Assembly (NCBI GenBank): GCA_027943335.1
Contig: BSBK01005650.1
Coordinates: forward strand, 61,001-125,000
Length of the DNA: 64,000 nt
Source: Chamaecyparis obtusa
Lineage: Eukaryota > Streptophyta > Pinopsida > Cupressales > Cupressaceae
Reading direction: 5' to 3'
The position numbers were made by a program, and so were the translations under genes. Positions 23,798 to 34,869 of the stretch are shown here, piece after piece (the first letter of the stretch is position 1; each line of letters opens with the position of its first letter). The notes below the pieces were generated by a model. It did not search any database, was not told where the DNA came from, and saw only the letters and a list, made by a program, of their open reading frames with translations.

Positions 23798-24470
23798 TGT
23801 TAGGATTGAGTAATACTGAGAGGGGGGGGGGTGGGGGTGAATCAATATTATAACACTTTATTTTTAAACTTAAACCAATTCCAAATAAACCATATGATTA
23901 CAAAAATGAAAAGAACATAAGAAAATAACACACAACTCATAACACCATTATTTGTTTTCGAGGAAACCCTGGCCAAGGGAAAACCCCAGTGGGGATGGTA
24001 CCCACAAATATGCACTAAAGTATAATATCCTTGTTAGGAGATCTATCCCTATTAAGAGCTGAGTATTACATAGTACATTTCCTTGTTAGAGGAATATAAC
24101 CCCATTAAAGGTATACAAAACCCTGTTAAAGGTATAGTGAGCTTACAACTCTTACAATCAATACTTTAGTTACAAAGCATTCTTTAAGAGTGAACAATAC
24201 AAACATCTGCTATGCTTTGATAGTTCTAGTTGTAGTTCTCAATATCATCTATCAACCTCTAATCTTGCATGTACCATCACTATCACTATTTCACATCATT
24301 ATCTTTTCATCGCTTTACAAAAATATTTTCATATAAATATGTATTCTATCATTCAGTTGGCTCCCAAATACAATACAAAATAGACTAATTAATAATGCAA
24401 GGAATAAATACCAAGTCGATGATCTTGTATTATCGTAGTGTCATCAATCCTTAATCTTTATCTAACTTAG
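23798..24470 (-). repeat. 5' LTR of element E, left portion
   Basis: It begins TGTTAGGATTGAGTAATACT on the plus strand and is cut at 24470 by element D. A G-rich run at 23821-23835 is longer than in the sister LTR. The remainder of the LTR is at 30136-30515. Confidence 0.85.
24466..24470 (+). repeat. Left target-site duplication of element D
   Basis: CTTAG occurs here and at 30131-30135, flanking element D exactly. The single undisturbed copy is at 18564-18568 in the sister LTR of element E. Confidence 0.9.
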
Positions 24471-25889
24471 TGTAAGATATACAAATTTATGTTGATATAT
24501 TTTTATATCTATGTTTGTGTGGGGCATGTGAGGTGTGTGGAAAATGTTGTGGACATACAAAACTTAATAAAACATAAATATTTATCTTGAAAGGTGGCAG
24601 ATTCAGAAATCACTATTTTTTGGTGTCTGTACTCAGTTTTGGGAAATTTTGCAACCGAATATAGCCTGGAAACACAGAAATAAAGAAAACCTAGAAACCT
24701 TATGCTGTTATGAGAAAGGTCAACCTTGACCCAACACAGGGGTAAGATCTTACCCTGGGGGACAATCTTACCCCTTTATGTTGACCTTGACCTGCACTAT
24801 TTCGATGAGAATTTTGTTCACAGATCCCAGAAGTTTGTTGAAATGGGTACTCAGATCCACACTGTAATTCATTGTTCCACACCTATACCTACAAGAAAAA
24901 TGTTTTTGTTATTTGGATGAGGGGTTTTCCTTGGTCAAACCCCAGTTTAGAATCAACCTTAAAAATGGAATTTAAATAGAGAATGCTAGCAAGTAGTAGA
25001 AGTAGATCTAACAATGAAGCTATGATATTCAATAGATATGCAATTGTATTTGGAATGTAAACAAGTATGTTGATATGAAAGCTTGGACTCAACACTAAAA
25101 AATGTAAATAAAAACCTTCATGGTTGTATGCTTGGAATCCACCTTGAAGAGAGAATGAATAGATCTTGAAGATGAAAAAAGGATCTTGAAGGAAGATCAC
25201 ACCACCATGATGGATAGATCTAGGGTTTGAATGATGAATCTTGAATGCTTGAAACAAATCTCTCCAAAGGCTTGAATGCTTGAATCTTTGATCTTCAATG
25301 GAGAACTTGAATGCTTGAATGTAGATGATGGATTTCTTGAGAGATTATGAAAAAAGATCACTTGATACTTGATGGAGATATGAATAAAAGATGGTAGATA
25401 AGATGGTAGATGGATTGAAATGAGAGAGGAAGGCTTCCTTTTATACAAGTCTAGGGCACAAAATTCTAGAGAGACCTGCATAGGAGAATTAAATTCCCAT
25501 TTAAACCTTAACCCCTAGAAATGGACTTAGATTAAATATAATTTAAGAGTTACTATTTTGAAATCCAAAATAGCCGACTCGGAAGTGGGAAATAAAACTT
25601 TCTGAAACCTGACATCCAGAAACTTCTAAAATTTGAAATCTGGACCTAGGTCAAGGTTGAGGTCAACCTTGACCTAGAAGGTCGACCTTGAACCTGAGGT
25701 CAAGAATCTCAAGGTTTCAGGTTAGGATGCCAGAAACAAGCTGGAAAGAGGTGGAAAGAGGGGCAAAACAAGGGGAAAAAAAAGATCCAAGCCAAAGATC
25801 CCATCAAAGCATCTGACATGACCCCAAACCACCTACTCGGAGCGCTAAACTAGTGCTAAATGGAAGTGCTTCCATTTTCCAACGATACA
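24471..25889 (-). repeat. 3' LTR of element D, 1419 bp
   Basis: It starts TGTAAGATATACAA and ends AACGATACA on the plus strand, pairing with 28659-30130. The palindrome GGGTAAGATCTTACCC lies near 24740 and a longer one at 25646-25677. This copy has fewer GGTCAAGG-type words than its partner, accounting for much of the length difference. Confidence 0.88.
25646..25677. repeat. 32-bp palindrome with 15-bp perfect arms
   Basis: CTAGGTCAAGGTTGA at 25646-25660 and its exact complement at 25663-25677 are separated by GG. RNA from either strand could fold into a stable hairpin. It lies within an array of GGTCAAGG and CCTTGACC words in the LTR of element D. Confidence 0.9.
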
Positions 25890-25905
25890 TTTAGCCCCCA
25901 CTTTA
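25890..25905 (-). other. Polypurine tract of element D
   Basis: Minus-strand AAAGTGGGGGCTAAA abuts the TGTATCG start of the 3' LTR, the expected plus-strand priming position. Confidence 0.75.
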
Positions 25906-27664
25906 GTAAGAGTATGTTTTCAATACAAACTCTTAATAAAGAAGAAGAAAGATCCAAGTGGATTCACAATGAGATAGAATAACACTTAGTTAAGGACACA
26001 AGCCCCCAAACTAAGGATTCTAACTCAACATACACGCACGAGGGTGTGAAAACAAATAAAAATAAAGACAAAGCTAAAAGACACAAAAAGGAGAGGGTTA
26101 GTACAAACCCAAATCAACTAGCAAAGGAAACCTTGCTAAGAAATGCTTCCTATACTAATATCATATTTGGAAAGCTATCATATAAGCATAAATGATTACA
26201 TAAGAAAGACAAGAGTAACTCTATAAATAACATAGCTTCATGATCTAATCCTATTAGCATGAAAGAAAAGAGAAAGAAAAGAGAAAGTGATTACCTCACC
26301 TAGTAAGATGCCCACCTTACTGTGAATCACCAAGGAGGGAGAGCCCAACAGGTAGCAAAACCTGATAGTTCACCCCCAAAAATGTGCTTTGTAATTGTAA
26401 TGCATCTTCTGACAAATTTTGAAATACCCATAGATCCACATTCTTGCATCACTATGAATATAAAATGCAAGTCTCTTCAAGATTTAGCAACTTATGTGCA
26501 TTACCTTCCAAGGATTTAGCATATTGAAAATTGAAAACTACGTGTCTTTTCAAGATTTAGCAACTTATGTGCATTACCTTCTGAGGATTTAGCATATTTG
26601 AAATTAAAAAATGCATGTCTCTTCAGGATTTAGCAACTTATGTGTGTTACCTTTGGAGGATTTAGCATATTGAAAATTGAAAAATGTGGCATAAGGGAGA
26701 CCCTATATATGCCCCCCTCCTTATCGTGGATGTCTACTAGACATGATAAGGAAGAGAAGGAGGATACCTACTTCACAAAGTAAGGAGATATCCTATTTAA
26801 CAACAATGTACACTATATTCTTAGCGAAGGGTATTGAACCTTACATACAAGACCATAGATAATTGTGAAAAGGATGTCACTTATGGAAAAAGGATCCTCA
26901 AAGAAAGAGATCTTATCAACAAGACCCCCACCATAGAGGAGTGCTTTAGATAAAATATCATCTTTCAAAGAGAAACAAAGATTCAATCATCTAGCCCCTT
27001 GTAATCAAGAGGAAGAGGAATCTTTGAACAAAGGAATCAAACTCTAACCCTAGAGCCAGGGCAAGAATTTATAAAGAACATAATTTACAAAATAAAGAAG
27101 AGGCGATGACCTAGGACAACAACCTCTCACATAAAAGGATATCCATAGCCAAAACCTTAGTCAGTATAATGAAATAATGTTGCAAGATAAACAAATGCCA
27201 CTAAGCTAGGGAAATCAAATCCCTAGACAAAGAGAAAGAAGGAAAGAACCTTGCCCTGAGGGATGAAAGCAAAAAAAATAAAATCTTTAGAAAGATATCT
27301 TGAAATAAAAGAGAATATATGGATGATTATAAACATAATACAAAACCATAGGGAGAAAAGATAGAAAGAATACCAATTAAGCTCAAGACAAAATATATGC
27401 TAAGAGCCTAATGGATCCTAGAATACTGGATGAAATACCTCTTTCCCTCCAGTCATGAGACAAGAGGATAAAAGATCTACATTATGGAAGAGTCAAGTTA
27501 TGAAGGAATTGTAAAACCACACGAGAGTGGGATATAATTCCTAAAGAAGCTCTTTCTCTAACATATAACTTGAAATGCACACAATCAGCAAGTAAATGTG
27601 TATTACTATAATGAAAATGACATTTGTACTTGGATAGAGAATCTTTTGGCATAGTTTTAAAGAT
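25906..27664. other. Non-coding internal region of element D
   Basis: The region is purine-rich on the plus strand and holds no recognisable coding region on either strand. The triplicated 73-bp repeat listed separately is its only clear structure. Confidence 0.5.
26471..26690. repeat. Three tandem units of about 73 bp
   Basis: Units begin at 26471, 26543 and 26617, each starting near GTCTCTTCAAGATTTAGCAAC and containing GGATTTAGCATAT toward the end. They differ at several positions and lie in the non-coding interior of element D. Confidence 0.85.
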
Positions 27665-28270
27665 TTATTTCTTGGAATTCATTAATTGAACATACACCTT
27701 CTTAGCCACATCTTGAGGAGTATCGGGGTAATCTAAGGTAGGTGTTGGAAGAAGAAGATGAAGATGAGGATGATGATCAAAATCAACCACCTTAAATTGA
27801 GATTGTGAACAACCAAGACCACACATATCTTGTTTAGGGGATATATGAACCAGATACTTAATACCATGTTCATTAACACCAAGCCCTAAACCCTTATAAC
27901 CTTGTTTAGCCATCATATTATATCCTGTAGTGTACATATCATGTAAAGCTTCTACATGAGGTGATTGTTTATTATGTTCATGAGTAAAGGTTGTATACGG
28001 TGGAATAATAGGTTTAGAAGAAGTTTCTTTTCTCTTCCCTTTAATATCATCTTGGATTGGATAAGAAGGGGAAGGTAAATCCAAGAATTCTTGCACATGT
28101 GCATCAAGAACCATAGTTTGAGCCTCATCATAAGTATGGGAAGACCTAGGAATAGCAAATGGAGAATTAGGCATATTAGGAATGTTAGGAATCAGATTAG
28201 GAAGGATAGGATCAAGATTAGGAAGATAAGGAGATGGTGTATCATCTACCAAATTCTTCACATAATCCAA
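27665..28270 (-). pseudogene. G-patch-containing frame of element D
   Basis: This open minus-strand frame of about 200 codons has no ATG at its upstream end and is probably a piece of a longer gag-pro frame. Residues 1-45 are a proline- and asparagine-rich run, residues 45-115 are polar, and residues 116-137 contain TGYNMMAKQGYKGLGLGV, with the spacing of a G-patch (glycine-rich RNA-binding or helicase-cofactor motif) followed by EHGI. G-patches occur between gag and protease in Tat/Ogre gypsy retrotransposons, which is the basis for the lineage call. No protease active site follows. The frame contains no internal stop, so the element may be fairly young or the piece still translated. Confidence 0.6.
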
Positions 28271-28640
28271 AAGAGTAATAAGTCTGCCACATAAATCTTT
28301 AATGAAAGTTTTGAAAGAGGAAGAATAGTATTAGTCAATCTCACAATAGCATAGGCAAGTGAAATATGAAGAGTGACACACATAATGAAGTGGATGATAC
28401 TCTCATAAACATCATAAGTATGATAAAGAGATGCTAAGATGAGAATAATAAAGAAAATAACCACACACCAAAGCATCTTAAAGATCTTCATAGTAAATGA
28501 AATGCAAGAAATATTTTTGTATTTTGTAGAATATATAGATTTTTTTATTTTTTTTTGAATTTTAAAGTGCAAGAGCATAAAAGAATCTAATCTTAAAGAA
28601 AGAAAGCAAAGCATCTAACACCAAAAAGAAAGAGTTGTCT
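28271..28640. other. Leader region of element D
   Basis: This lies between the primer site and the G-patch frame in the element's orientation. A minus-strand frame here contains hydrophobic residues but resembles no known protein; I treat it as untranslated leader. Confidence 0.45.
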
Positions 28641-28655
28641 ATCACGGGTTCACCA
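28641..28655 (-). other. Primer-binding-site candidate of element D
   Basis: Minus-strand TGGTGAACCCGTGAT lies three bases after the 5' LTR. It begins TGG, as required to pair with a tRNA CCA end, but is not the tRNA-Met type used by elements A, C, E and F. I cannot name the tRNA. Confidence 0.6.
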
Positions 28656-28658
28656 AAA

Positions 28659-30130
28659 TGTAAGATATAAACATATATGTTGATATATTTTTATATCTAT
28701 GTTGGGTGTATGGGTTGAGAATATGTGAGGTGTGTGGAAAATGTTGTGGACATACAAAACTTAATAAAACATAAATACTTATCTTGAAAGGTGGAAAATT
28801 TAGAAATCACTATTTTCTGGTGTCTGTACTCAATTTCAAGAAATTCTACAATCGAATATAGCCCGAAAACATAGAAATAGAGAAAACCCAGAAACCTTCT
28901 GCTATTCTGAGAAAGGTTGACGTTGACCCAACATAGGGGTAAGATCTTACCTTGGGGCACAATCTTACCCCTTTATGTCGACCTTGACTTGCATTGTTTT
29001 GACAAAAATTCTATTTGCGGATCCCAAAAGTTTTTCGAAAAGGGTACTCAGATTTGCACTGTAATTCATTGTTCCACACCTGTACCTGCAAGAAAAATAG
29101 TTTTTTATTTGGATGAGGGGTTTTCCTTGATCAAACCCTGGTTTGGAATCAACCTTAAAAATGGAATTGAAACAAAGAATGCTAGCAAGTAATAGAAGTA
29201 GATCTAACGACGAAGCTATGATATTCAATAAATATGCAATTGTATTTAGAATGTAAACAAGTATGTTGATATGAAAGCTTGGAATCAACACTAAAAAATG
29301 TAAATCAAAACCTCCATGATTGTATGCTTGGAATCCACCTTGAAGAGAGAATGAATAGATCTTGAAGATGAACAAAGGATCTTGAGGGATTATCACACCA
29401 CCATGATGGATAGATCTAGGGTTTGAATGATGAATCTTGAATGCTTGAACCAAATCCCTCCAAAGGCTTGAATGCTTGAATCTTTGATCTTCAATGGAGA
29501 ACTTGAATGCTTGAATGTAGATGATGGATTTCTTGAGAGATGATGTCAAAGGATCACTTGATACTTGATGGAGATATGAAAAAGAGATGGTAGATGGATT
29601 GAAATGAGAGAGGAAGGCTTCCTTTTATACAAGTCTAGGGCACAAAATTCTAGAGAGGCCTACATAGGAAAATTAAATTCCCATTTAAACCTTAACCCCT
29701 AGAAATAGACCTAGATTAAATATAATTTAAGAGTTTACCGTTCTAAAATCCAAAACAACCGACTCGAAAGTGAGAAATAAAACTTTCCGAAACCCGACAT
29801 CTGGAAACTTCTGGATTTTGAAATCTGGACCCAGGGTCAGGGTCGAGGTCAACTCTGACCTAGGTCAAGGTTGAGGTCGAACTTAACCTATGTCAGGGTC
29901 AAGGTCAAAGTTGACCCAGAAGGTCGAACTTGACCCTGAGGTCAATAATCTTAGGGTTTCAGGTCAAGATGCCAAAAATAGGCTAGAAAGAGGTGGAAAG
30001 AGGGGTAGAACAGGGGGAAAAGAAGATCCAAGTTAGAGATCTCATAAAAGCATCTGACATGACCCCAAACCACTTACTTGGAGGGATAAAATAGTCCTAA
30101 ATGGAAGTGCTTCCATTTTATGACAATACA
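28659..30130 (-). repeat. 5' LTR of element D, 1472 bp
   Basis: It pairs with 24471-25889 at roughly nine bases in ten by eye. It carries an expanded array of GGTCAAGG, GGTCGAAC and complementary words between about 29825 and 29945. Confidence 0.88.
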
Positions 30131-30135
30131 CTTAG
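30131..30135 (+). repeat. Right target-site duplication of element D
   Basis: CTTAG repeats the five bases at 24466-24470. Confidence 0.9.
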
Positions 30136-30515
30136 CACATTACCATTCCATCTTATATTCCCTTAATCATCGTGATTGTTCATATACTCTGTTTCATTGT
30201 CCCTCTATCTTCGCATGTCTTCATATTACTGTAACTTGCTGATAACAACACCAAAACACAAGTGACCTTAATTAAAGGTCATATACATCCCAAAATGTCT
30301 TCCTCTAAGCTCACAAGCCATCATCTATTATATACTATCTTTGATGTCCAAAACACTACTGTTGTACTCTGTAAATCTATCTCCATACTTTGTCATTTTT
30401 AAGACTGTATATCCAAAACTGTATTCGACTTCAAGAGATCACCATATCAAATGTGTTGCCATAAATGACAACTCTCAAGTGCTTCATACTAATCTCCAAA
30501 CATCACTTGCCAACA
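30136..30515 (-). repeat. 5' LTR of element E, right portion
   Basis: This continues the LTR that stops at 24470 and aligns with 18569-18944. It ends GCCAACA, giving TGTTGGC on the minus strand, a proper LTR start. Confidence 0.85.
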
Positions 30516-32590
30516 TTATCAATGTGCCATCAGAAATTAATATTATTCAAACCGTGCCGCTTCACCTAGTGAATGACACATGGCTAGTTGTCATAGCGTT
30601 AAAGAGACGTCTAGAATACACAAGCACATATCAAAAAGGAAGAGTAAGACCAAATTTTATTATCCATCCACTTAACGAGTTGTGAAAAAAAAATATTATG
30701 CAAGATGCAAAATGTACAACTGAACAAATCTTGGGAAGACCACTTGTTACCTTCACAAGAGAAAATGTCGAATGCTAATTTCTCATCAAGGGATGATGAC
30801 AGTGAACTTGATGATTGCCCAAAAATTAAGACAGATACCTTGTTCCATGGCTTTAGTGAGGCAAGAACCATGCATGCCCTTCAAGGTGATATAAATAGCA
30901 CCAAAAGAAGGTAAAAAACCTTTGGGTATATTCCAAGATAACTATGTAAAAGAGATGAACTTCCCAACACTATTTTTTGGACAACTATGTGACGAGAAAA
31001 TTTTGAAACAAATTTCATACCAAAAAATTGCACTATGGGACTTACAAAATTCAAACCGAGCCTTTTCATAGCACACAACGATCTTGTTTTCAAAATAATC
31101 AAAATACTAATTGCCAAGGTTTTTTCAACTATATGGATAAGAATTCGCAAAGGAAAACTAAAAGGAAGGACACTAAGAGAAAACGATGTGAAATGCAAAT
31201 GAAACCTTGAATTTTTTTTGTAATCAGACATTGGATATACATATTTCAAAAATGTAAGAAACCCCCCGGACTATTTCCACCATCTCAAAAAGAACATTTT
31301 TGTAATGATACGATAATTAGGCCTGCCAACATTCTTTGTTACATTCACTAGTGCTAAGAAAAACTGGTCCCCACTAACAACAACATTGGAGGAATTGTAC
31401 CACTCACACTATACGAGATCTAAACAAATAGATCCTGAAGCCTCTTGCAATGACATTTTTTTATTAATAAAAAAAGACCCAGTGACTTGTACCCACTACT
31501 AAAAACAAAGAATTATCGTAATGAAATAACTACTGTGTTTGGATCAAACATTTTTTGGAGATATATCTAACTAATTCTCAGTTATAGAGTTCTAGAATCA
31601 AGGAAATGCACATGACCATTTCATGTTGTGGGTTAAAGATGCTCCAATCTATGGAAAAGACAACTATGCGAGCATTGAGATTTTCGTGGACACATATGTA
31701 ACTTGTAACACATAATGTTTAGATGAACAAATATATAGACTACACACACACCATCACACTAGATAATGTAGGGAGACAAAAAGAAGACAGTTCCACTTTG
31801 GTTTCCTGCAACCACCTTAGAAACTTCAAGCTACCATTCTTTTGTATCCTTCACACACTTCCTGGATGGCCTACACATGACCAAAGATGAATACATCTTG
31901 GAAATACAAACCACATTGCTAAGGCCAACACTTTTCTTGAAAAGGAAACTTTCTCATGTATGGAACAATTCATTTGCAATATAGATCCCTCATTTATGGA
32001 AAACAAATACATATACCCAGTTTGTTCTCAATGCATATGTTGCAACAATGTATTGCAACTCCTATATGAAAAAAGGAAATAACTCAATAAAAAATGCATC
32101 CAACAAGATATGAACCGACCATATACAACATAACATTGATGCTATAAATATGATGACAAAGCTTGGTATCACCTTTCTCAACTTACAAAAAATATCCGCC
32201 CAACAAGAAATACACGTTGTGCTTGGCCTCCCTCTTAACTGTAGCTCACATAAGTGTAGATTCATAGACACTTCTGCCATTGACAATCACACATTTATTT
32301 TAAAGTCCTCAAAACTTTTGAGCAATGAACCAAACGAATCACAAAATGTTGCTTGCAAAATTTTGATTAACCATTATATTGGATGACCTTTGTCAATGGC
32401 CTCTATTTGCTTGGTAGAATTTGTTGCAGATTACACAATAGAAAAAGGAAAATTAACACAACGAAGAAGACCACAAATTATAAGATTTATTAGGTACAAC
32501 AAAGAAGTCGACCCTGAAAACCACTACAGAGAGAAACTTCTTCTTTATGTTCCTTTTTCCACCGACAAAAAACACATTGAAGCAAGGCTA
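30516..32590 (+). pseudogene. Helentron Rep (HUH/Y2 rolling-circle nuclease) region, broken
   Basis: The Helentron frame resumes right of element E. Early blocks are INVPSEI near 30521 and YTSTYQKGRVRPN near 30625, then KEGKKPLGIFQDNYVKEM and FPTLFFGQ near 30895-30985. The Rep core follows: LPTFFVTFTSAKKNW near 31323, then, in the same frame, QGNAHDHFMLWVKDAPIYGK near 31600, with the paired metal-binding histidines HDH at 31611-31619. The catalytic tyrosine pair is YCNSYMKK, codons at 32051 and 32063, with the three-residue spacing of Helitron Y2 nucleases. After it come FLNLQKISAQQEIHVVLGLP, CRFIDTSAID and RYNKEVDPENHYREKLLLY, standard downstream Helentron blocks. Stops and at least one frameshift between the HxH and tyrosine motifs make it non-functional. 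Confidence 0.75.
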
Positions 32591-32984
32591 TAAAACATGG
32601 GAAGATTCTTTTGTCTCCAATGCAAGAAAAATATAAATCAATGAAGCAAAGTATAGGTACAATGTAAATGAGTCATGGGGTGATATGGACGCTTCTAATC
32701 ATGATGTTAAAAATGAAGAGGGAAACAATCAAGATGTAAACAACATGAAAAAGATGAAATATGGAACCAATGAAGAATATGACTTGCAACTAGATTTAGA
32801 TGCAACAACCCATAATGTGTACAAGAGGAAGATGTCAAGGCCATTTGAATTTTCTCCACACCCAAATTTAATCAGCAATAAAAAATATCATAGCCTTCAC
32901 AAAAGATTGAGAAAAGAACAATAGGCCATAGTAAAGGACATATTAATGAGAAAATAATGTCCAAAGTCTGCACCACTGCATTTG
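32591..32984 (+). pseudogene. Rep-helicase linker of the Helentron
   Basis: A polar, asparagine- and lysine-rich segment (32685-32924) leads to KKYHSLHKRLRKEQ, the short helix that usually precedes the helicase Walker A motif. It is open for 79 codons and then broken. Confidence 0.5.
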
Positions 32985-34318
32985 TTCTTAACATAGGGTG
33001 ATGGTACATGAAAAACCTTTACTGCAAAAGAAATATACCAGGGTCTCCTTCGTGTATACAATAACTCAATTGGAAGTGACCTAGACAAGATAAAGGGCTT
33101 GTTACTTGCATATACAAGAAAATAAGCTTATAATTTAGGAGGCACAACTTTGCATTCTACACTCCATATTCCATTTACCAAATCTATTTCTACTCTATTA
33201 AGTTCAAAAAGATTAGACACATTGACAATATCATCAATTGTAAATTATTGTCATTGATGAGATTTCACTAGTTGGAGCAAGATTTCTATGTTGGATAGAC
33301 AAAATATTCCATGACATAATGCAAGTGCCTACTAAACACTTTGATGGCCTGGATATTATTTTTTGTGGTGAATTTTACCAAGAAGAACCTATACATGATT
33401 GCCCAGTTTTTCAATCGCTAACAATTGACAATGAGCTAATACCTTATGATTTTTGGAAATAAAATGTAAAGTGCTACAATTTACAGAGAACAATAAGGAA
33501 AAAAGACCAGACCTTTATCAATATTCTTAACAAAATATGCATAGGCTCTCAAAAAAATAATGACATAGAATACTTGAATAACAAATGCTTGGACTCCCCA
33601 CCTATGGACCCAACATTCCCCCCCCCTTTTTTTTTACAAAAGAGAAGATGTCAATGCATACAACCACAAGGTATTATCGTCTCTCCTTGGTCAACTGATT
33701 ACGATCAATGCAATTGATGAGCATAGTAATTGTACTGGAATTGATCATCTGCACAAAAATAGTATGCCTCTAGCTAATTAAAATACAATTAAAAGAAGAC
33801 ATCACTATCGAAATATATGGAAGTAACTATGACATACAAGATGGACTTGTTAATGGAATAGACAAAAATTTCAAAGCATACACACAAACCACTGACATAG
33901 AGAATTCAAGTTTCCAAACCATTGTAAAAATAGACTCCTATGCACAAGAGAATTATCAAAAAACAATTCCCACTACAATTGACATGCATGCGCTCAAACT
34001 ATACATAGAGCACAAGGGATCACTATGCATGGTGTTGCATTTGACCCTCTAGGGGTGTACCATCATGGAATAACATACACAACCATGTCTCGAACAACAA
34101 GCATTGAGACACCATTCTTTCTAAATCCTCTAACAATAAAAAACTTCAAGGTGAGAACAATAATCATACAAGAAATGACATGTCTGACTACAAATGCTAC
34201 TTGGATCCTTAAAAAAAGCCTAGACTCCCATAATGATACATTCTCTATTGAAATAGATACACTAAATACTGCCATTTCTAGCCACACAAAGAGGAAATTC
34301 TACATGATAAAGACTTGA
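32985..34318 (+). pseudogene. Helentron PIF1-family helicase region, broken
   Basis: The domain unwinds DNA during rolling-circle transposition. Walker A is near 33000: GDGT, then a TGA at 33009-33011 where the family has glycine, then KTFTAKEIYQGLLRVY. GGTTLHSTLHIPF is the next conserved block. Walker B is IVIDEISLVGARFL, with its DE codons at 33256-33261, followed by FDGLDIIFCGEFYQ, the PIF1 motif in which FCGDF.Q is usual. Further on are CYNLQRTIR and, from 34000, QTIHRAQGITMHGVAFDP and GITYTTMSRTTSIETPFFLN, matching the C-terminal PIF1 motifs with the TxHxxQG and YVALSR patterns. The two Walker motifs are now in different frames. The segment ends at a TGA at 34316. Confidence 0.78.
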
Positions 34319-34869
34319 TGTCATCAAACATTATTTGTCTACAAGAAACCCACTTGAAAGAATCGATAAACAAAAAATCCATTACCAAGGTACAATTGTT
34401 TTGCAACATCCATGTCCATGGAATAATGACATGCATCAAACAACATATACATATATTGAATGCAATGACTTTAACCATTGAAAATGTTGAAGCGATATTG
34501 CTCTCATTCCTCCTAAACGGGCAAACAATTTTTGTTTGTAATATCTATGTCAGGCCAGCTGCTACAACCACAAATACCATAACAATTATCAACAAAGTAA
34601 TGACAATTATTTCCACTCAAAAACTTGTTTATATTTCTGGTGACTTCAACATTGACATCTCGACACACTGCAAAAGTGTACAAATGTTTAAAGAGACCAT
34701 GCACCTATACAATCTGCACTTGTTGCAAGAACAACCAGGACCTCTGCTTGGCACAGTTACTGACCACTTTTGGACAAGCATTTACTTATCTGCACCTATA
34801 ATTCAAATATTAGAGGCATACTTTACTGATTATGACATTATTATGGCTCATATTCAGAATGTACCATAG
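34315..34869 (+). pseudogene. DNase I-like (EEP) endonuclease region of the Helentron
   Basis: A 184-codon open frame lies directly after the helicase in another frame. It carries the endonuclease-exonuclease-phosphatase motifs in order: IICLQETHL with the metal-binding glutamate (residue 11), VCNIYVRP near residue 75, YISGDFNIDIS with the GDFN motif (109-112), TDHFWTS (149-155), and a final TDYD (171-174) where SDH is usual. These domains are C-terminal partners of Rep-helicase in Helentrons and also occur in LINE retrotransposons. The immediate helicase neighbour and absence of reverse transcriptase favour Helentron. The frame opens with TTG next to the helicase stop, so it was originally joined to the helicase. 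The final histidine of the active site appears lost. Confidence 0.72.

Larger units (their letters stand above)
24471..30130 (-). mobile_element. Tat/Ogre-like non-autonomous gypsy element D
   Basis: LTRs of 1419 and 1472 bp flank only 2.77 kb of internal DNA. On the minus strand the 5' LTR (right) is followed by the primer-site-like TGGTGAACCCGTGATAG, and the purine run AAAGTGGGGGCTAAA precedes the 3' LTR (left). Its only protein signature is a G-patch-bearing frame like those in Tat/Ogre gypsy elements; reverse transcriptase and integrase are absent. It is inserted in the 5' LTR of element E with an exact CTTAG duplication. Confidence 0.88.
17905..30515 (-). mobile_element. Copia-type LTR element E without pol, split by element D
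   Basis: Two LTRs of about 1.04 and 1.05 kb bound this minus-strand element. The 5' LTR is the right-hand one. Next to it, minus-strand TGTTATCATAGC is a degenerate tRNA-Met primer site. Next to the 3' LTR is the copia-style polypurine run GCCAAAGGGAGAGAT. Inside are a coiled-coil and zinc-knuckle gag-like frame and a second frame of nearly 1000 codons resembling nothing I know. No protease, integrase or reverse transcriptase is visible, so the element must have depended on another for movement. It sits in the Helentron, and element D sits in its 5' LTR. Confidence 0.82.

Noticed and set aside
24726..25481. Frames inside the LTRs of element D, repeated near 28917-29549
   Set aside because: They recur in both LTRs and carry no recognisable motif; they are chance translations of repeated LTR sequence.
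26460..26700. CRISPR-like array
   Set aside because: The three units of about 73 bp are diverged along their whole length without a repeat/spacer pattern, and the DNA is eukaryotic.
34315..34869. LINE retrotransposon endonuclease
   Set aside because: The EEP motifs would fit a LINE, but no reverse transcriptase follows and a PIF1 helicase immediately precedes, which fits a Helentron better.
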